A DNA stretch of 25,521 nucleotides from assembly GCA_037444075.1 (NCBI GenBank), contig JBBIND010000062.1, forward strand, positions 1 to 25,521, given 5' to 3'. The notes under the pieces were generated by a model. It ran no database searches. It had not been told where the DNA came from and saw only the letters and a program-made list of their open reading frames with translations. The stretch is from JBBIND01 sp037444075. GTDB lineage: Bacteria; Acidobacteriota; Terriglobia; Bryobacterales; Bryobacteraceae. This document shows positions 15,433-23,104 of this stretch, one piece after another. The first letter of the stretch is position 1, and each line of letters starts with the position of its first letter. The position numbers and the translations under genes are program-made.

Positions 15433-15960
15433 ATGCTGGCGCGCCTGCCGGAACTCGCCGGCCGGAGCGTGCGGATTTCCATGCTGCCCGCACTCAGCGT
15501 TTGCCGCGGCAAGTTGCTGAGCCGGGAGGAACGAGGGCAGCAGGTACACGCGAGTTCCTTTATCCGCGAGCGGCGCATTGTGCTGGATACAGAGCTGTTG
15601 GCAAGACCCGCCGAGTGGGTCCGCATTCTGGCGCATGAGCTGTTTCATTTCGCCTGGGTCAGGCTGCCTAATCGGGTCCGGCGGTCCTGGGAGTCGGTTC
15701 TGGAGGCCGAGTTGCGGAGTTGCGCGCGCGGGGAATTGGGCTGGAGTTCCGACCTCAGAAAAAGCAAACTCACCGCCGCGGACCGGGAGGCAAGGACGCG
15801 CCGGTGGCGCGAATATGCCTGTGAGAGCTTCTGTGACACCGCCGCCTGGCTGTACGCGGGGCGCGCCCGGCACGGCGAGTACACGCTGGCTGAAGCCCGC
15901 CGGATGAAGCGCAAAGCCTGGTTCCGCAACCTCATGGCGGCCGGGAGAATCTATATATAA
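15433..15960 (+). CDS. Small HExxH putative zinc metallopeptidase
   Basis: This 175-residue protein has the zinc motif H68-E-L-F-H72 in ILAHELFHFAW and a later acidic helix REYACESFCDTAAW (E127, E131), which could give the third metal ligand as in gluzincins. The pattern recalls ImmA/IrrE-like peptidases, but I cannot assign a family. There is no signal peptide, so it may be cytoplasmic despite its envelope neighbours. The start is uncertain. ATG 15433 has AAGG about ten bases upstream; a CTG at 15382 lies just after AGGAG (15373-15377), which overlaps the stop codon of the parvulin gene, and would add 17 residues with coupled translation. The frame is open well upstream, but that overlaps the parvulin gene. 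It ends at TAA 15958-15960, 22-28 bases before the TlpA-like gene. Confidence 0.75.
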   Translation: MLARLPELAGRSVRISMLPALSVCRGKLLSREERGQQVHASSFIRERRIVLDTELLARPAEWVRILAHELFHFAWVRLPNRVRRSWESVLEAELRSCARGELGWSSDLRKSKLTAADREARTRRWREYACESFCDTAAWLYAGRARHGEYTLAEARRMKRKAWFRNLMAAGRIYI

Positions 15961-15976
15961 TTAAAAGGAAGTCCCC

Positions 15977-15982
15977 AAGGAG
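15977..15982 (+). promoter_or_regulatory. Shine-Dalgarno AAGGAG favouring the GTG at 15989
   Basis: AAGGAG directly abuts ATG 15983, with no spacing, but is six bases from the in-frame GTG 15989. The ideal spacing favours GTG. An AAAAGGAAG run at 15963-15971 could serve the ATG instead. Confidence 0.5.
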
Positions 15983-15988
15983 ATGACC

Positions 15989-16585
15989 GTGTTTCGATCC
16001 CGACGCCGCCTTAGCTGCGGATTAGTGTTGGCTGCCCTGCTGTTGGCGGCGTGCGGCTCCGCGGGCGATTCGGCCCGGGCGGCATCCCTGAAACCGGACA
16101 AAGATCGCAAGCGCGCCCCCAATTTTTCTTTGCGGGATGCCAGCGGCAACACCGTCCGCCTGTCCGATTACCAAGGCAAAATCGTTCTGCTGAACTTCTG
16201 GGCCACCTGGTGCGGACCGTGCCGCATAGAAATCCCCTGGTTTATTGAATTTGAACAGAAATACAAGGACGAAGGCTTCTCGGTGCTCGGCGTCGCCATG
16301 GACGAAGACGGCTGGAGCGTCGTGCGGCCTTACATTTCCAGGATGAAAGTCAACTACCGCGTCCTGATGGGCGATGATGAGATCGCCGCGCTATACGGCG
16401 GAGTTGAAGCCTTGCCGACCTCATTCCTCATTGACCGCGAGGGGAAAGTCGCTTCCGTGCATGTGGGGCTGGTGAGAAAGGCCACCTACGAGAATGAAAT
16501 CACGCAGCTTCTGGAAAGCCCTGCGAGCCGCGCCGCTGATGGTACTTTTGGCGGCAAGCCCGCCGGCGGCGCCCGCTCAGAGTAG
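15989..16585 (+). CDS. TlpA/ResA-like thiol-disulfide oxidoreductase lipoprotein
   Basis: This roughly 198-residue lipoprotein has a basic N-terminus and hydrophobic stretch ending in the lipobox LLAAC (C22), so it should be lipid-anchored and face the periplasm. The AhpC/TSA-type thioredoxin domain covers about 42-185: APNFSLRDASG, then the active site W-C75-G-P-C78, then the cis-proline loop in ALPTSFLIDREG. TlpA/ResA proteins reduce disulfides in the periplasm, for instance in cytochrome c maturation or metal-centre assembly. The start may also be ATG 15983, two codons earlier. Its last 92 bases overlap the start of the next gene in another frame. The DsbD-alpha-like neighbour suggests a shared redox relay. 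Confidence 0.92.
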   Translation: MFRSRRRLSCGLVLAALLLAACGSAGDSARAASLKPDKDRKRAPNFSLRDASGNTVRLSDYQGKIVLLNFWATWCGPCRIEIPWFIEFEQKYKDEGFSVLGVAMDEDGWSVVRPYISRMKVNYRVLMGDDEIAALYGGVEALPTSFLIDREGKVASVHVGLVRKATYENEITQLLESPASRAADGTFGGKPAGGARSE

Positions 16586-16985
16586 CGGGGTTCTCCACGT
16601 AGCGCCGCTCTCCAAGCAGGTGGTGAAACGCCAGGAAATCAACACGGTTTCCCTGCGCGCCGTGTTGAAGGACGGATATCACGTCAACAGCCACACGCCC
16701 AGTGAAGATTATTTGATTCCGCTGCGACTCACTTGGGAAAAGGGCCTTATCCAACCGGTGGAGATCATATTCCCAAAGCCGCGGCTAGAGAAGTACGCAT
16801 TCTCAGAGAAGCCGCTCTCCGTGTTCACCGGGGACTTTGACATCACCACCCGATTCCGGCTCACGGCGAAAGCCATTCCCGGACCTCAGATCGTCATCGG
16901 CCAGCTTCGCTATCAGGCGTGCAACCACAACAGTTGCCTGCCTCCCAAGACGATCGAAGTGCGGCTCCCGCTCGACATACGCTGA
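16494..16985 (+). CDS. DsbD N-terminal (alpha)-domain-like periplasmic protein
   Basis: This 163-residue protein has a signal peptide (residues 1-28, KSRSFWKALRAAPLMVLLAAS then PAAPAQ). A single immunoglobulin-like domain follows, resembling the N-terminal domain of DsbD/ScsB (GYHVNSHTPSEDYLIPLRL). It ends with the cysteine pair C143-x4-C148 in RYQACNHNSCLPPKT, where DsbD-alpha keeps its active cysteines. In DsbD this domain passes electrons from the inner-membrane core to periplasmic partners. Here it stands alone, with no transmembrane or C-terminal thioredoxin domain. The ATG at 16494 lies 92 bases inside the TlpA-like gene in another frame; starting later (ATG 16539) would cut the signal peptide, so the overlap looks real. 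A TlpA partner is the simplest guess. Confidence 0.85.
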   Translation: MKSRSFWKALRAAPLMVLLAASPPAAPAQSSGVLHVAPLSKQVVKRQEINTVSLRAVLKDGYHVNSHTPSEDYLIPLRLTWEKGLIQPVEIIFPKPRLEKYAFSEKPLSVFTGDFDITTRFRLTAKAIPGPQIVIGQLRYQACNHNSCLPPKTIEVRLPLDIR

Positions 16986-16996
16986 GCCGGGCAGGC

Positions 16997-17845
16997 GTGT
17001 CGTCCCACCGCAGATTGCTCATCCGCCCCGGAGCCATCGGCGACTTCATCCTCTCTCTACCGGCGTTAGAGAGCTTGGCGGCGGATTACACGGAAGTCTG
17101 GGTAGAAAGCCCTCAGGCGCCTCTGGTCCGCTTTGCGGACCGTGTGCGGCCCATCAGCGAAACGGGATTGAACTGGCTGGAAATCCCGGACCGCGAGCCG
17201 CCCGCGGCGCTGACAAGATCCCTCGGCGGCTTTGACTCGGTCATCACCTGGTACGGTTCGCAAAGGGCTGCATTCCGGGAGGCATTGCAGGCGCTGGCTC
17301 CGCATGCGGTCTTTTTCCCGGCGCTCCCTCCGGACGGAAGCCTGCACGCCGCCGATTACTACATGGAGCAGGCCGCAACGGTCACCGGCCGGGTTCTCCG
17401 CGCCGTTCCGAGGCTCCGCTGTACTCACGCTCCGCACGGTTGCGCGGTGATTCATCCTTTTTCCGGGAGCCGCTGGAAGAACTGGCCCCTGGAGCGCTTT
17501 CAGCAAGTGGCTGCCTGGCTGGAGACGCGGATGGAGGTGGCCTGGTGCGCGGGGCCCGAAGAGGAACTGGTAGGCGCCCGCCGGTTCGACGATCTCTACT
17601 CCCTGGCCTGCTGGCTGGCCGGTGCGCGCCTGTACGTAGGCAACGACTCCGGCATCACGCACCTGGCCGCAGCCGCGGGAGCGCCGGTAGTGGCTCTGTT
17701 CGGCCCCACGGATCCTGCCGTGTGGGCGCCGCGAGGACAGCGCGTGGAAGTAGTCTCCGCCGGTTCGCCCGGCTCCGCCATAGTGGAACTACAGCCTGAG
17801 CCGGTGCTCGCGGCCGTGGCGTCGGTTTTGCGGTCTTCGACGTGA
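16997..17845 (+). CDS. Glycosyltransferase family 9 (heptosyltransferase-like)
   Basis: This is a 282-residue GT-B protein of family 9, whose members add heptoses or related sugars to lipopolysaccharide core using nucleotide sugars. The N-terminal domain begins with RLLIRPGAIGDFILSLPALESL, the family signature. The C-terminal nucleotide-sugar-binding part holds VIHPFSGSRWKNWPLERF and YVGNDSGITHLAAAAGAPVVALFGPTDP. It is somewhat shorter than typical family members (about 320-350 residues). The GTG at 16997, 11 bases after the DsbD-alpha-like gene stops, is the first start that does not overlap that gene; the ribosome site is weak, so coupling is likely. A longer frame from 16919 overlaps the upstream gene and adds no recognisable sequence. 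It probably belongs to the same transcript as the upstream redox genes. Confidence 0.9.
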   Translation: MSSHRRLLIRPGAIGDFILSLPALESLAADYTEVWVESPQAPLVRFADRVRPISETGLNWLEIPDREPPAALTRSLGGFDSVITWYGSQRAAFREALQALAPHAVFFPALPPDGSLHAADYYMEQAATVTGRVLRAVPRLRCTHAPHGCAVIHPFSGSRWKNWPLERFQQVAAWLETRMEVAWCAGPEEELVGARRFDDLYSLACWLAGARLYVGNDSGITHLAAAAGAPVVALFGPTDPAVWAPRGQRVEVVSAGSPGSAIVELQPEPVLAAVASVLRSST

Positions 17846-17860
17846 TACTATGGCCGAACC

Positions 17861-18562
17861 ATGAACGAGCCATCCAGGCTGTTGGGCATCTACTGGGAAC
17901 CCAAGCCCGTCTTCGAGGACCTGGCTGAACGGCCAAGGTTCTGGGTCCCCATTGTCCTCCTGACAATTCTGTCCATTGTGTTCCTGTACTTCTTCTCCAA
18001 CGTCGTGGGGTGGGAGAACATGATGCGGCAGGAAATTGAAAGCAGTGCGCGCCTCGAGCAACTGAGCGTCGAGCAAAAGGAACGCATCATCGAGCAGCAG
18101 ATGAAGTTCGTGCCTATCTTCGGCTATGTCGGGGGAACGTTGGGCACGCTGATCACCTTGCTCGTGATCGCCGCTGCGCTGCTCGGGCTATTCAAAATGG
18201 GGGGAGGCGCGGAACTCACCTTCAAACAGGCGTTCAGCGTGTGCTCCTACTCCTACCTGCCCATGCTGCTGCACGGCATCCTCGCCATCGTGGTGATGCA
18301 TTTCGCCGATCCCAGAGACTTCGACATCCGCAACCCGGTGGCGGTCAACCTCGCTTGGGTGCTGGATAAGCAGGCTACGCCGAAATGGTTGTACGCCGCC
18401 TCCGGTTCGGTGGACCTGTTCGCCATCTGGGTGGCTCTGCTGATCGCGCTGGGATTGTCCGTTGCCGCCAAGCGCACTTTCGGCAAGTCGCTCACATTGG
18501 TGCTGATCGGCTGGGGCGTCTTCATCGTTCTCAAGAGCGGCTGGGCGGCGATCTTCGGGTAG
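17861..18562 (+). CDS. YIP1-family integral membrane protein
   Basis: This 233-residue membrane protein begins with EPSRLLGIYWEPKPVFEDLAERPRFWVPIVLL, the start typical of bacterial YIP1-domain proteins. About five hydrophobic segments follow, near residues 27-47, 85-110, 123-148, 178-203 and 208-230. A charged, helical loop rich in Glu and Gln (QEIESSARLEQLSVEQKERIIEQQ) lies between the first and second. The function of bacterial YIP1 proteins is poorly known; they may organise membranes or act with transport systems. The ATG is 15 bases after the glycosyltransferase stop. A GATACTAT sequence at 17844-17851 overlaps that stop and could be its own -10 region with little or no leader. Confidence 0.88.
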   Translation: MNEPSRLLGIYWEPKPVFEDLAERPRFWVPIVLLTILSIVFLYFFSNVVGWENMMRQEIESSARLEQLSVEQKERIIEQQMKFVPIFGYVGGTLGTLITLLVIAAALLGLFKMGGGAELTFKQAFSVCSYSYLPMLLHGILAIVVMHFADPRDFDIRNPVAVNLAWVLDKQATPKWLYAASGSVDLFAIWVALLIALGLSVAAKRTFGKSLTLVLIGWGVFIVLKSGWAAIFG

Positions 18563-18704
18563 CCTGCAGGTCAGGGACTGTTGCCAGAGCCCGGCTCGGC
18601 CTTGGCCAAGCTCGAAACGGCGGCGGCGGCCGGAGACACTGTCCGAAGTGTCCGCGATTCCATCCGGAGTCCCCGTCTGAGGTGTCTCCTCACGCCGCCC
18701 TCGA

Positions 18705-18733
18705 TTGACGCCCTCGCGGCCAGCCCCTATCAT
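18705..18733 (+). promoter_or_regulatory. Sigma-70-type promoter of the beta-propeller gene
   Basis: TTGACG at 18705-18710 and TATCAT at 18728-18733 are separated by exactly 17 bases, the best-formed promoter in the window. Transcription should start near 18740, giving a leader of only about 14 nt that begins at or in the Shine-Dalgarno run GGAGGAGG (18738-18745). Confidence 0.65.
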
Positions 18734-18753
18734 GGCCGGAGGAGGTTGTCTCC

Positions 18754-20193
18754 ATGACGTTTCCGAGAGCGGCTCAAGCTGCGGGAGATTTCAAGACGGC
18801 TAATGCATGCGTGCCGCTGCTGAAGCGCGCTGCCAAAGCATGGGCGGCGGGCGGAAGGGTGGCGTTGCTGGTGCTCGCCGCCTCGGCGGCGTGGGCGCAG
18901 GACGGGGTCCATTGGCCCTCCTTCCGCGGCGCACAAGCCGTTGGAATCGCGGAGGGATACCCGACGCCGGTTCAATGGGACGCCGCGAAATCGCGCCACG
19001 TGCGATGGAAGACGCCAATTCCTGGGCTTGGATTTTCGAGCCCCGTGATCTGGGGCGATCGCATTTTCATCACCACCGCCGTCAGCGGCGCCAAACAAGC
19101 CCCGCTCCGGGTCGGTCTCTACGGGGACATCGACCCGGCGGACGATGACGCCGAGCAGAGCTACAAGGTTTTCTGTCTGGACAAGAAGTCGGGACGCATA
19201 CTCTGGGAACGGACGGCGCACACCGGAAAGCCCAAGACGCGGCGCCATCCGAAATCCAGCCATGCCAACCCGACCATGGCGACCGACGGGCAGCACGCCG
19301 TGGCTTTTTTCGGCTCCGAGGGGTTGTATTGCTACAACATGCAGGGAAAGCTGCTCTGGAAGAAGGACCTGGGTGTGCTTGATGCGGGCTTCTTCATGGC
19401 TCCGCGAGCCCAGTGGGGCTTTGCGAGTTCTCCCATCCTGTTCGAGGATATGGTGATCATCCAGAGCGACGTGCTGACGAACCCTTTCCTGGCGGCGTTC
19501 CGGCTGAAGGATGGCAGCGAAATCTGGAGGACGAAGCGTGAGGACGTGCCCACGTGGAGCACTCCAACAGTACACGTGCAGGGTTCGCGGGCGCAGCTCA
19601 TTGTCAACGGATTCAAGCACATCGGCGGCTACGACGCCCGCACCGGCAAAGAACTGTGGCGGCTTCGGGGAGGTGGCGACATTCCGGTGCCGACCCCGGT
19701 GGTAGCGCACGGGCTCGTGTTCATTACCAACTCGCACGGAGGACCGTCGCCCGTCTATGCCATACGCCTGACGGCAGGCGGCGACATCTCGCTCCGGGGC
19801 GAGGAACGCTCCAACGAGCACATTGCCTGGAGCGAAGCGCGCGGTGGAGCTTACATGCAGACGCCGCTCGTCTACGGCGACTACCTGTATGTATGCCGGG
19901 ACAATGGCGTGCTCTCCTGCTTCCGCGCCAGGGACGGCGAGCGGATGTATCAGCAGCGCCTCGCCAGCGGTCCGGACGGCTTCAGCGCCTCGGCTGTGGC
20001 AGCCAACGGGAAGCTCTATTTCACCAGCGAGCAGGGCGACATCTACGTGGTGAAAGCCGGGCCTCAATTCGAACTGCTGGCCACGAATCCGATGCATGAG
20101 ATCTGCATGGCGACGCCGGCTATTTCCGAAGGCGTGCTCTACATACGCACCCGCAGCCACCTGGTGGCTGTAGCCGAGCCCGCCAAGCGCTGA
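18754..20193 (+). CDS. Secreted PQQ-type beta-propeller repeat protein
   Basis: This 479-residue protein is made of PQQ/BamB-like propeller blades. A polar stretch of about 33 residues is followed by a hydrophobic core VALLVLAASAAWAQ, so it has a long but plausible signal peptide cut near residue 49. Mature sequence starts DGVHWPSFRGAQAVG, common in secreted PQQ-like proteins of Acidobacteriota and Planctomycetota. Repeated blade motifs include FCLDKKSGRILWER, GGYDARTGKELWRL and the terminal LYIRTRSHLVAV. No dehydrogenase domain or haem motif is present, so it is more likely a binding scaffold than an active quinoprotein. The ATG has GGAGGAGG eight bases upstream and its own promoter. It is convergent with the membrane glycosyltransferase gene. 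Confidence 0.9.
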   Translation: MTFPRAAQAAGDFKTANACVPLLKRAAKAWAAGGRVALLVLAASAAWAQDGVHWPSFRGAQAVGIAEGYPTPVQWDAAKSRHVRWKTPIPGLGFSSPVIWGDRIFITTAVSGAKQAPLRVGLYGDIDPADDDAEQSYKVFCLDKKSGRILWERTAHTGKPKTRRHPKSSHANPTMATDGQHAVAFFGSEGLYCYNMQGKLLWKKDLGVLDAGFFMAPRAQWGFASSPILFEDMVIIQSDVLTNPFLAAFRLKDGSEIWRTKREDVPTWSTPTVHVQGSRAQLIVNGFKHIGGYDARTGKELWRLRGGGDIPVPTPVVAHGLVFITNSHGGPSPVYAIRLTAGGDISLRGEERSNEHIAWSEARGGAYMQTPLVYGDYLYVCRDNGVLSCFRARDGERMYQQRLASGPDGFSASAVAANGKLYFTSEQGDIYVVKAGPQFELLATNPMHEICMATPAISEGVLYIRTRSHLVAVAEPAKR

Positions 20194-20221
20194 CAACACT
20201 CCGCGGCGCTGCCGCGCAAGC

Positions 20222-20256
20222 TGAAGCCGAGGCTCGTCCTACGATCGGCAGCTTCG
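20222..20256. terminator. Imperfect hairpin between convergent genes
   Basis: CTGAAGCCG (20221-20229) can pair with CAGCTTCGG (20249-20257) with one mismatch and one wobble. It lies in the 90-bp gap between two convergent genes. There is no T tract, so the terminator role is only positional. Confidence 0.25.
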
Positions 20257-20283
20257 GCCTGCCGCTCGTTCTTCCTGGGGATG

Positions 20284-22221
20284 CTACGGCACAAAGCCGG
20301 CTTCGGTGAGGATGACACCGAGCCGGCGATGGTCGCCGGGAACGCTGAACGTCCGGTCCACAGTGAGGATGAGCGTGGCGCTGGTTCCGGCGCCGCTGAC
20401 GGCGCCTTCACTCAGCACTTCGCAGGTGGCGGCGGAAGCACACTGGCCTTCCGCCACAAGGACGCCATCCACGGTGAGGCGGACCCGGGCCGCAGGAGCT
20501 TGCTCGGGCACATACATTACGGCGCGCACACGGGAAGGAGCGGAAGGCGGCTTCAACAGGAGCACGGCGCGCTCTCCGGTCCAACGCCAGCGCTCGAATT
20601 CCAGTTGATAGACTCCGCTGAGGATTTGACTCTCGGCGGCGGGCGCGTTCATAGGCAGGTAGGACAGTTGAGGGAGCCGCTCCATGACGACGTCCGCGCG
20701 GACGACGTCGAGCGGGGCGCGGCTGAAATCGAAAGGACGATAGCCGAGCGAAACCGTGGAGTAAGCCGAGCGCGAATTCAAGCCAATCAGCCGCAGCGGC
20801 ACGGCGGGACGGATTTCGCGTTCCGCCAGAGGCGCGAGTTCCCCGCCTCCGGTGGTGAAGTGAATGGGAAAAGCAAGACGGCTGGTGAGCACGATGTCGC
20901 CGGGCTGCACTGCCTGCCCCTGCACCATCGGGAGACCGCCCTCGGCTTCGGCGTAGTAACGCAAGCCCCATTCGCCGTTGATCCAGACGCGCTGCCGGGC
21001 GAACTCCTGCCGGAAGTCCCGGACAAACGCGCGGTAGCCGTCCCAGTGCTGGTAGTTCACGAAACTGAGCGCGAGGCTCAAGAGCAACTGAAGGCAGAAG
21101 CCCGCCAGCAGCCAGCGCGGACGGTCATGGAGAGCGCGCGTCACGAGCAAGGCCACCGGCGCGGCGATGGGCAGAAGGTAGCGGGCGGAGCCGGCGAAAA
21201 ACAGCACGAGCGCCGCCGCGAAAAAGACGGCCACCCAGGCAGCCAGCACGCGGTCCTCTGTGCCGCGCGCGGCGAGGCTCGTGCGGATGCATTCCAGCAC
21301 GACCAACAGTCCGATCCCGCCACTAGCCCAGAACAACGGGTGCGCGTCCACCCAAATCCCCCCGGCCATGCCCAAAGCAGCGATGGCGGCGAGCCAGCGT
21401 GGCGAGCGGCGCAGGAACGCGGCCGCGGCCAAAAGCGGGAACACTATCCAGGCGGTGTGAACGGTGAGGGCGGCGGCGTTTTTCAGCTTATTGGACAGCG
21501 CCTGCCAGCCGTAGCTGTGAAAATAGCCCGCCAGCACGGAAGCCGGCAGCGCGCCAGTGGAGAACCTCTCGAAGAGTTGCCAGAGAGCGAGCGTCACCGC
21601 GGGCGTGAGGATGGCGAACCAGGCCGGCAGCCAGCGTTCCCGGCGCAACAGCAGGAACGCGCCGAGCACGGGAATGAGCACCACGGATTGATAGGCCGCG
21701 AGTGCCGTCAGAACCATGGCCAGGCAGGACAAGCCAACCAGCAGCATGGAACGGCGCGCCACCGCCCCGGCGAAAAGCGCCGCCGACGCCAGCCAGAATG
21801 CGACGAAGGGGATGTCGGACTCAAACGAATTGCCGTTCACCACAAACGCCGGAGTGGCCATGAACAGAAGCGTCGCGACCAGAGGCCGCGAGGTGAAGCG
21901 CCGGGCGAGCGAAAACACGGAGAGCGCCGCAATCACCGAAAACAGCGCGTAAGCCAAGTGAAAGACGGGCTCGCGGATGTCCTTCACCAAAGCCAGCAGG
22001 GCGGCCAGGCTCCAGGCATTGAGTGGCGGATGCGGGTGTCCCCGCATGTCCACCATTCGGCCCAGAAAAACGTACCGGCCGTGGTTGGGGTGCGCCGGGT
22101 CGATTTGCGCGTGCTGCGCCCCGGCCAGGTAGTAGACGTCGTCACCCTGAATGGCCTGATCCAGGAACGGCAGGCGAAGCAGCAGGGCCAGCGCCGCTAC
22201 CAGGAGCCACTGCCAGCGCAT
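20284..22221 (-). CDS. GT39/ArnT-like polytopic membrane glycosyltransferase
   Basis: This 645-residue protein has about eleven hydrophobic helices over the first 400 residues, as in GT-C glycosyltransferases that use polyprenyl-phosphate sugars. The first helix is followed by IQGDDVYYL with D27-D28, the acidic pair expected in the first periplasmic loop, and a later HPHPPLNAW segment. The last 240 residues are soluble and beta-rich, with FEIS-like strands and RVRLTVDGVLVAEGQC, possibly a carbohydrate-binding or substrate-gating domain. Typical family members modify lipid A, glycoproteins or surface polymers; the acceptor is unknown. It starts 6 bases after the epimerase gene stops and is the last gene of a three-gene operon. 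No strong Shine-Dalgarno is seen, so translation is likely coupled. Confidence 0.85.
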   Translation of the reverse strand: MRWQWLLVAALALLLRLPFLDQAIQGDDVYYLAGAQHAQIDPAHPNHGRYVFLGRMVDMRGHPHPPLNAWSLAALLALVKDIREPVFHLAYALFSVIAALSVFSLARRFTSRPLVATLLFMATPAFVVNGNSFESDIPFVAFWLASAALFAGAVARRSMLLVGLSCLAMVLTALAAYQSVVLIPVLGAFLLLRRERWLPAWFAILTPAVTLALWQLFERFSTGALPASVLAGYFHSYGWQALSNKLKNAAALTVHTAWIVFPLLAAAAFLRRSPRWLAAIAALGMAGGIWVDAHPLFWASGGIGLLVVLECIRTSLAARGTEDRVLAAWVAVFFAAALVLFFAGSARYLLPIAAPVALLVTRALHDRPRWLLAGFCLQLLLSLALSFVNYQHWDGYRAFVRDFRQEFARQRVWINGEWGLRYYAEAEGGLPMVQGQAVQPGDIVLTSRLAFPIHFTTGGGELAPLAEREIRPAVPLRLIGLNSRSAYSTVSLGYRPFDFSRAPLDVVRADVVMERLPQLSYLPMNAPAAESQILSGVYQLEFERWRWTGERAVLLLKPPSAPSRVRAVMYVPEQAPAARVRLTVDGVLVAEGQCASAATCEVLSEGAVSGAGTSATLILTVDRTFSVPGDHRRLGVILTEAGFVP

Positions 22222-22227
22222 GCGGGC

Positions 22228-23085
22228 TCAGGCCTGAGCAGTCTCGCGCCAGACCCCTTTCAGGTACCGCAGACCCTCGGTGGCGAGTTCTTCGGGGGAG
22301 TCGGAGAACTTCCGCCAGATGCAGCAAAGCTTCGCGATGCTCTCCATGTTGGGGTCAAACGACTCGACCGTCACGCACCCGTCGTAGTTGACCTCCCGCA
22401 GTGCGGTGAAGAACTCGTTCCAGGGGATCAGCCCGCGCCCGGGCACGCCGCGCTGATTCTCGCAGGCGTGCACGTAGCCCAACAGGGAGCCCGCTTCGTG
22501 CACCGCTCCGCGGATGTCATCCTCTTCGCGGATCATGTGGAAAGTGTCCAGATGCACGCGCACGTTGGGTTGGCCCACGTCGCGGATGAAGCGCACCGCG
22601 TCGGCGGCGATGTTGATGAAGTGCGATTCGAACCGGTTCACCGGCTCGATGCCCAGAATCAGGTCCGAGTTTTCGGCGGCGTAGCCGGCAATCTGCTGAT
22701 AGCCTTCCACCGCCCACTTCCATTCCTCCTCGGTGCGCATCTTGCCCGTGAGGTAGCCCCAGCCGCAATAGATCATTCCGCCGAAGACCTTGGCGCCGGC
22801 TTCGTTGCTCAGGTCGATGAGCTTTTTCGAGAACTCGATGCCCGCCTTGCGCACCTGCGGGTCCGGGGAAATGATGTTGTATTGCGCCGGCAGACCGTAG
22901 CCGGTGTTGATCGTGAGACCGAGGTCCGCCGCCGCCTGCTTCGCCTTGCGGGCGGGGAAGTTGTCCGGGTCAAACGGGATGATCTCGACGGCGTCGAAAC
23001 CGAGGCCCTTGAACTTGTCGAGCAGGGGCAGGTCCTTCTCGATGAAAGTCTCCGTGAAGAGCAGGGAGTGGATTCCGAATTGCAT
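22228..23085 (-). CDS. D-tagatose/D-allulose 3-epimerase-family sugar epimerase
   Basis: This 285-residue TIM barrel of the xylose isomerase-like superfamily has four residues, E147 (LGIEPV), D180 (HLDTFH), H206 (YVHACEN) and E241 (VTVESF), that fit the metal-binding set of D-tagatose 3-epimerases. Their spacing is the same as in the characterised Pseudomonas cichorii enzyme as I remember it (152, 185, 211, 246). It should interconvert ketoses at C3, although the exact sugar is uncertain. The ATG 23085 has GAGGAAA upstream; a longer frame starting at 23151 overlaps the VOC gene and adds nothing recognisable. No Tat signal is present, so it is cytoplasmic, unlike the isomerase at 9529-10365. 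It lies between the VOC and glycosyltransferase genes with gaps of 19 and 6 bases. Confidence 0.92.
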   Translation of the reverse strand: MQFGIHSLLFTETFIEKDLPLLDKFKGLGFDAVEIIPFDPDNFPARKAKQAAADLGLTINTGYGLPAQYNIISPDPQVRKAGIEFSKKLIDLSNEAGAKVFGGMIYCGWGYLTGKMRTEEEWKWAVEGYQQIAGYAAENSDLILGIEPVNRFESHFINIAADAVRFIRDVGQPNVRVHLDTFHMIREEDDIRGAVHEAGSLLGYVHACENQRGVPGRGLIPWNEFFTALREVNYDGCVTVESFDPNMESIAKLCCIWRKFSDSPEELATEGLRYLKGVWRETAQA

Positions 23086-23104
23086 CGTTATGGTTTCCTC
23101 AGAT

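Noticed and set aside
16919..16996. Longer N-terminus for the family 9 glycosyltransferase
   Set aside because: The extra 26 residues lie over the DsbD-alpha-like gene and look like its frame-shifted shadow; the family signature starts right after GTG 16997.
18730..20199. A 489-codon minus-strand frame opposite the beta-propeller gene
   Set aside because: No family resemblance; the plus-strand frame has a promoter, Shine-Dalgarno, signal peptide and propeller repeats.
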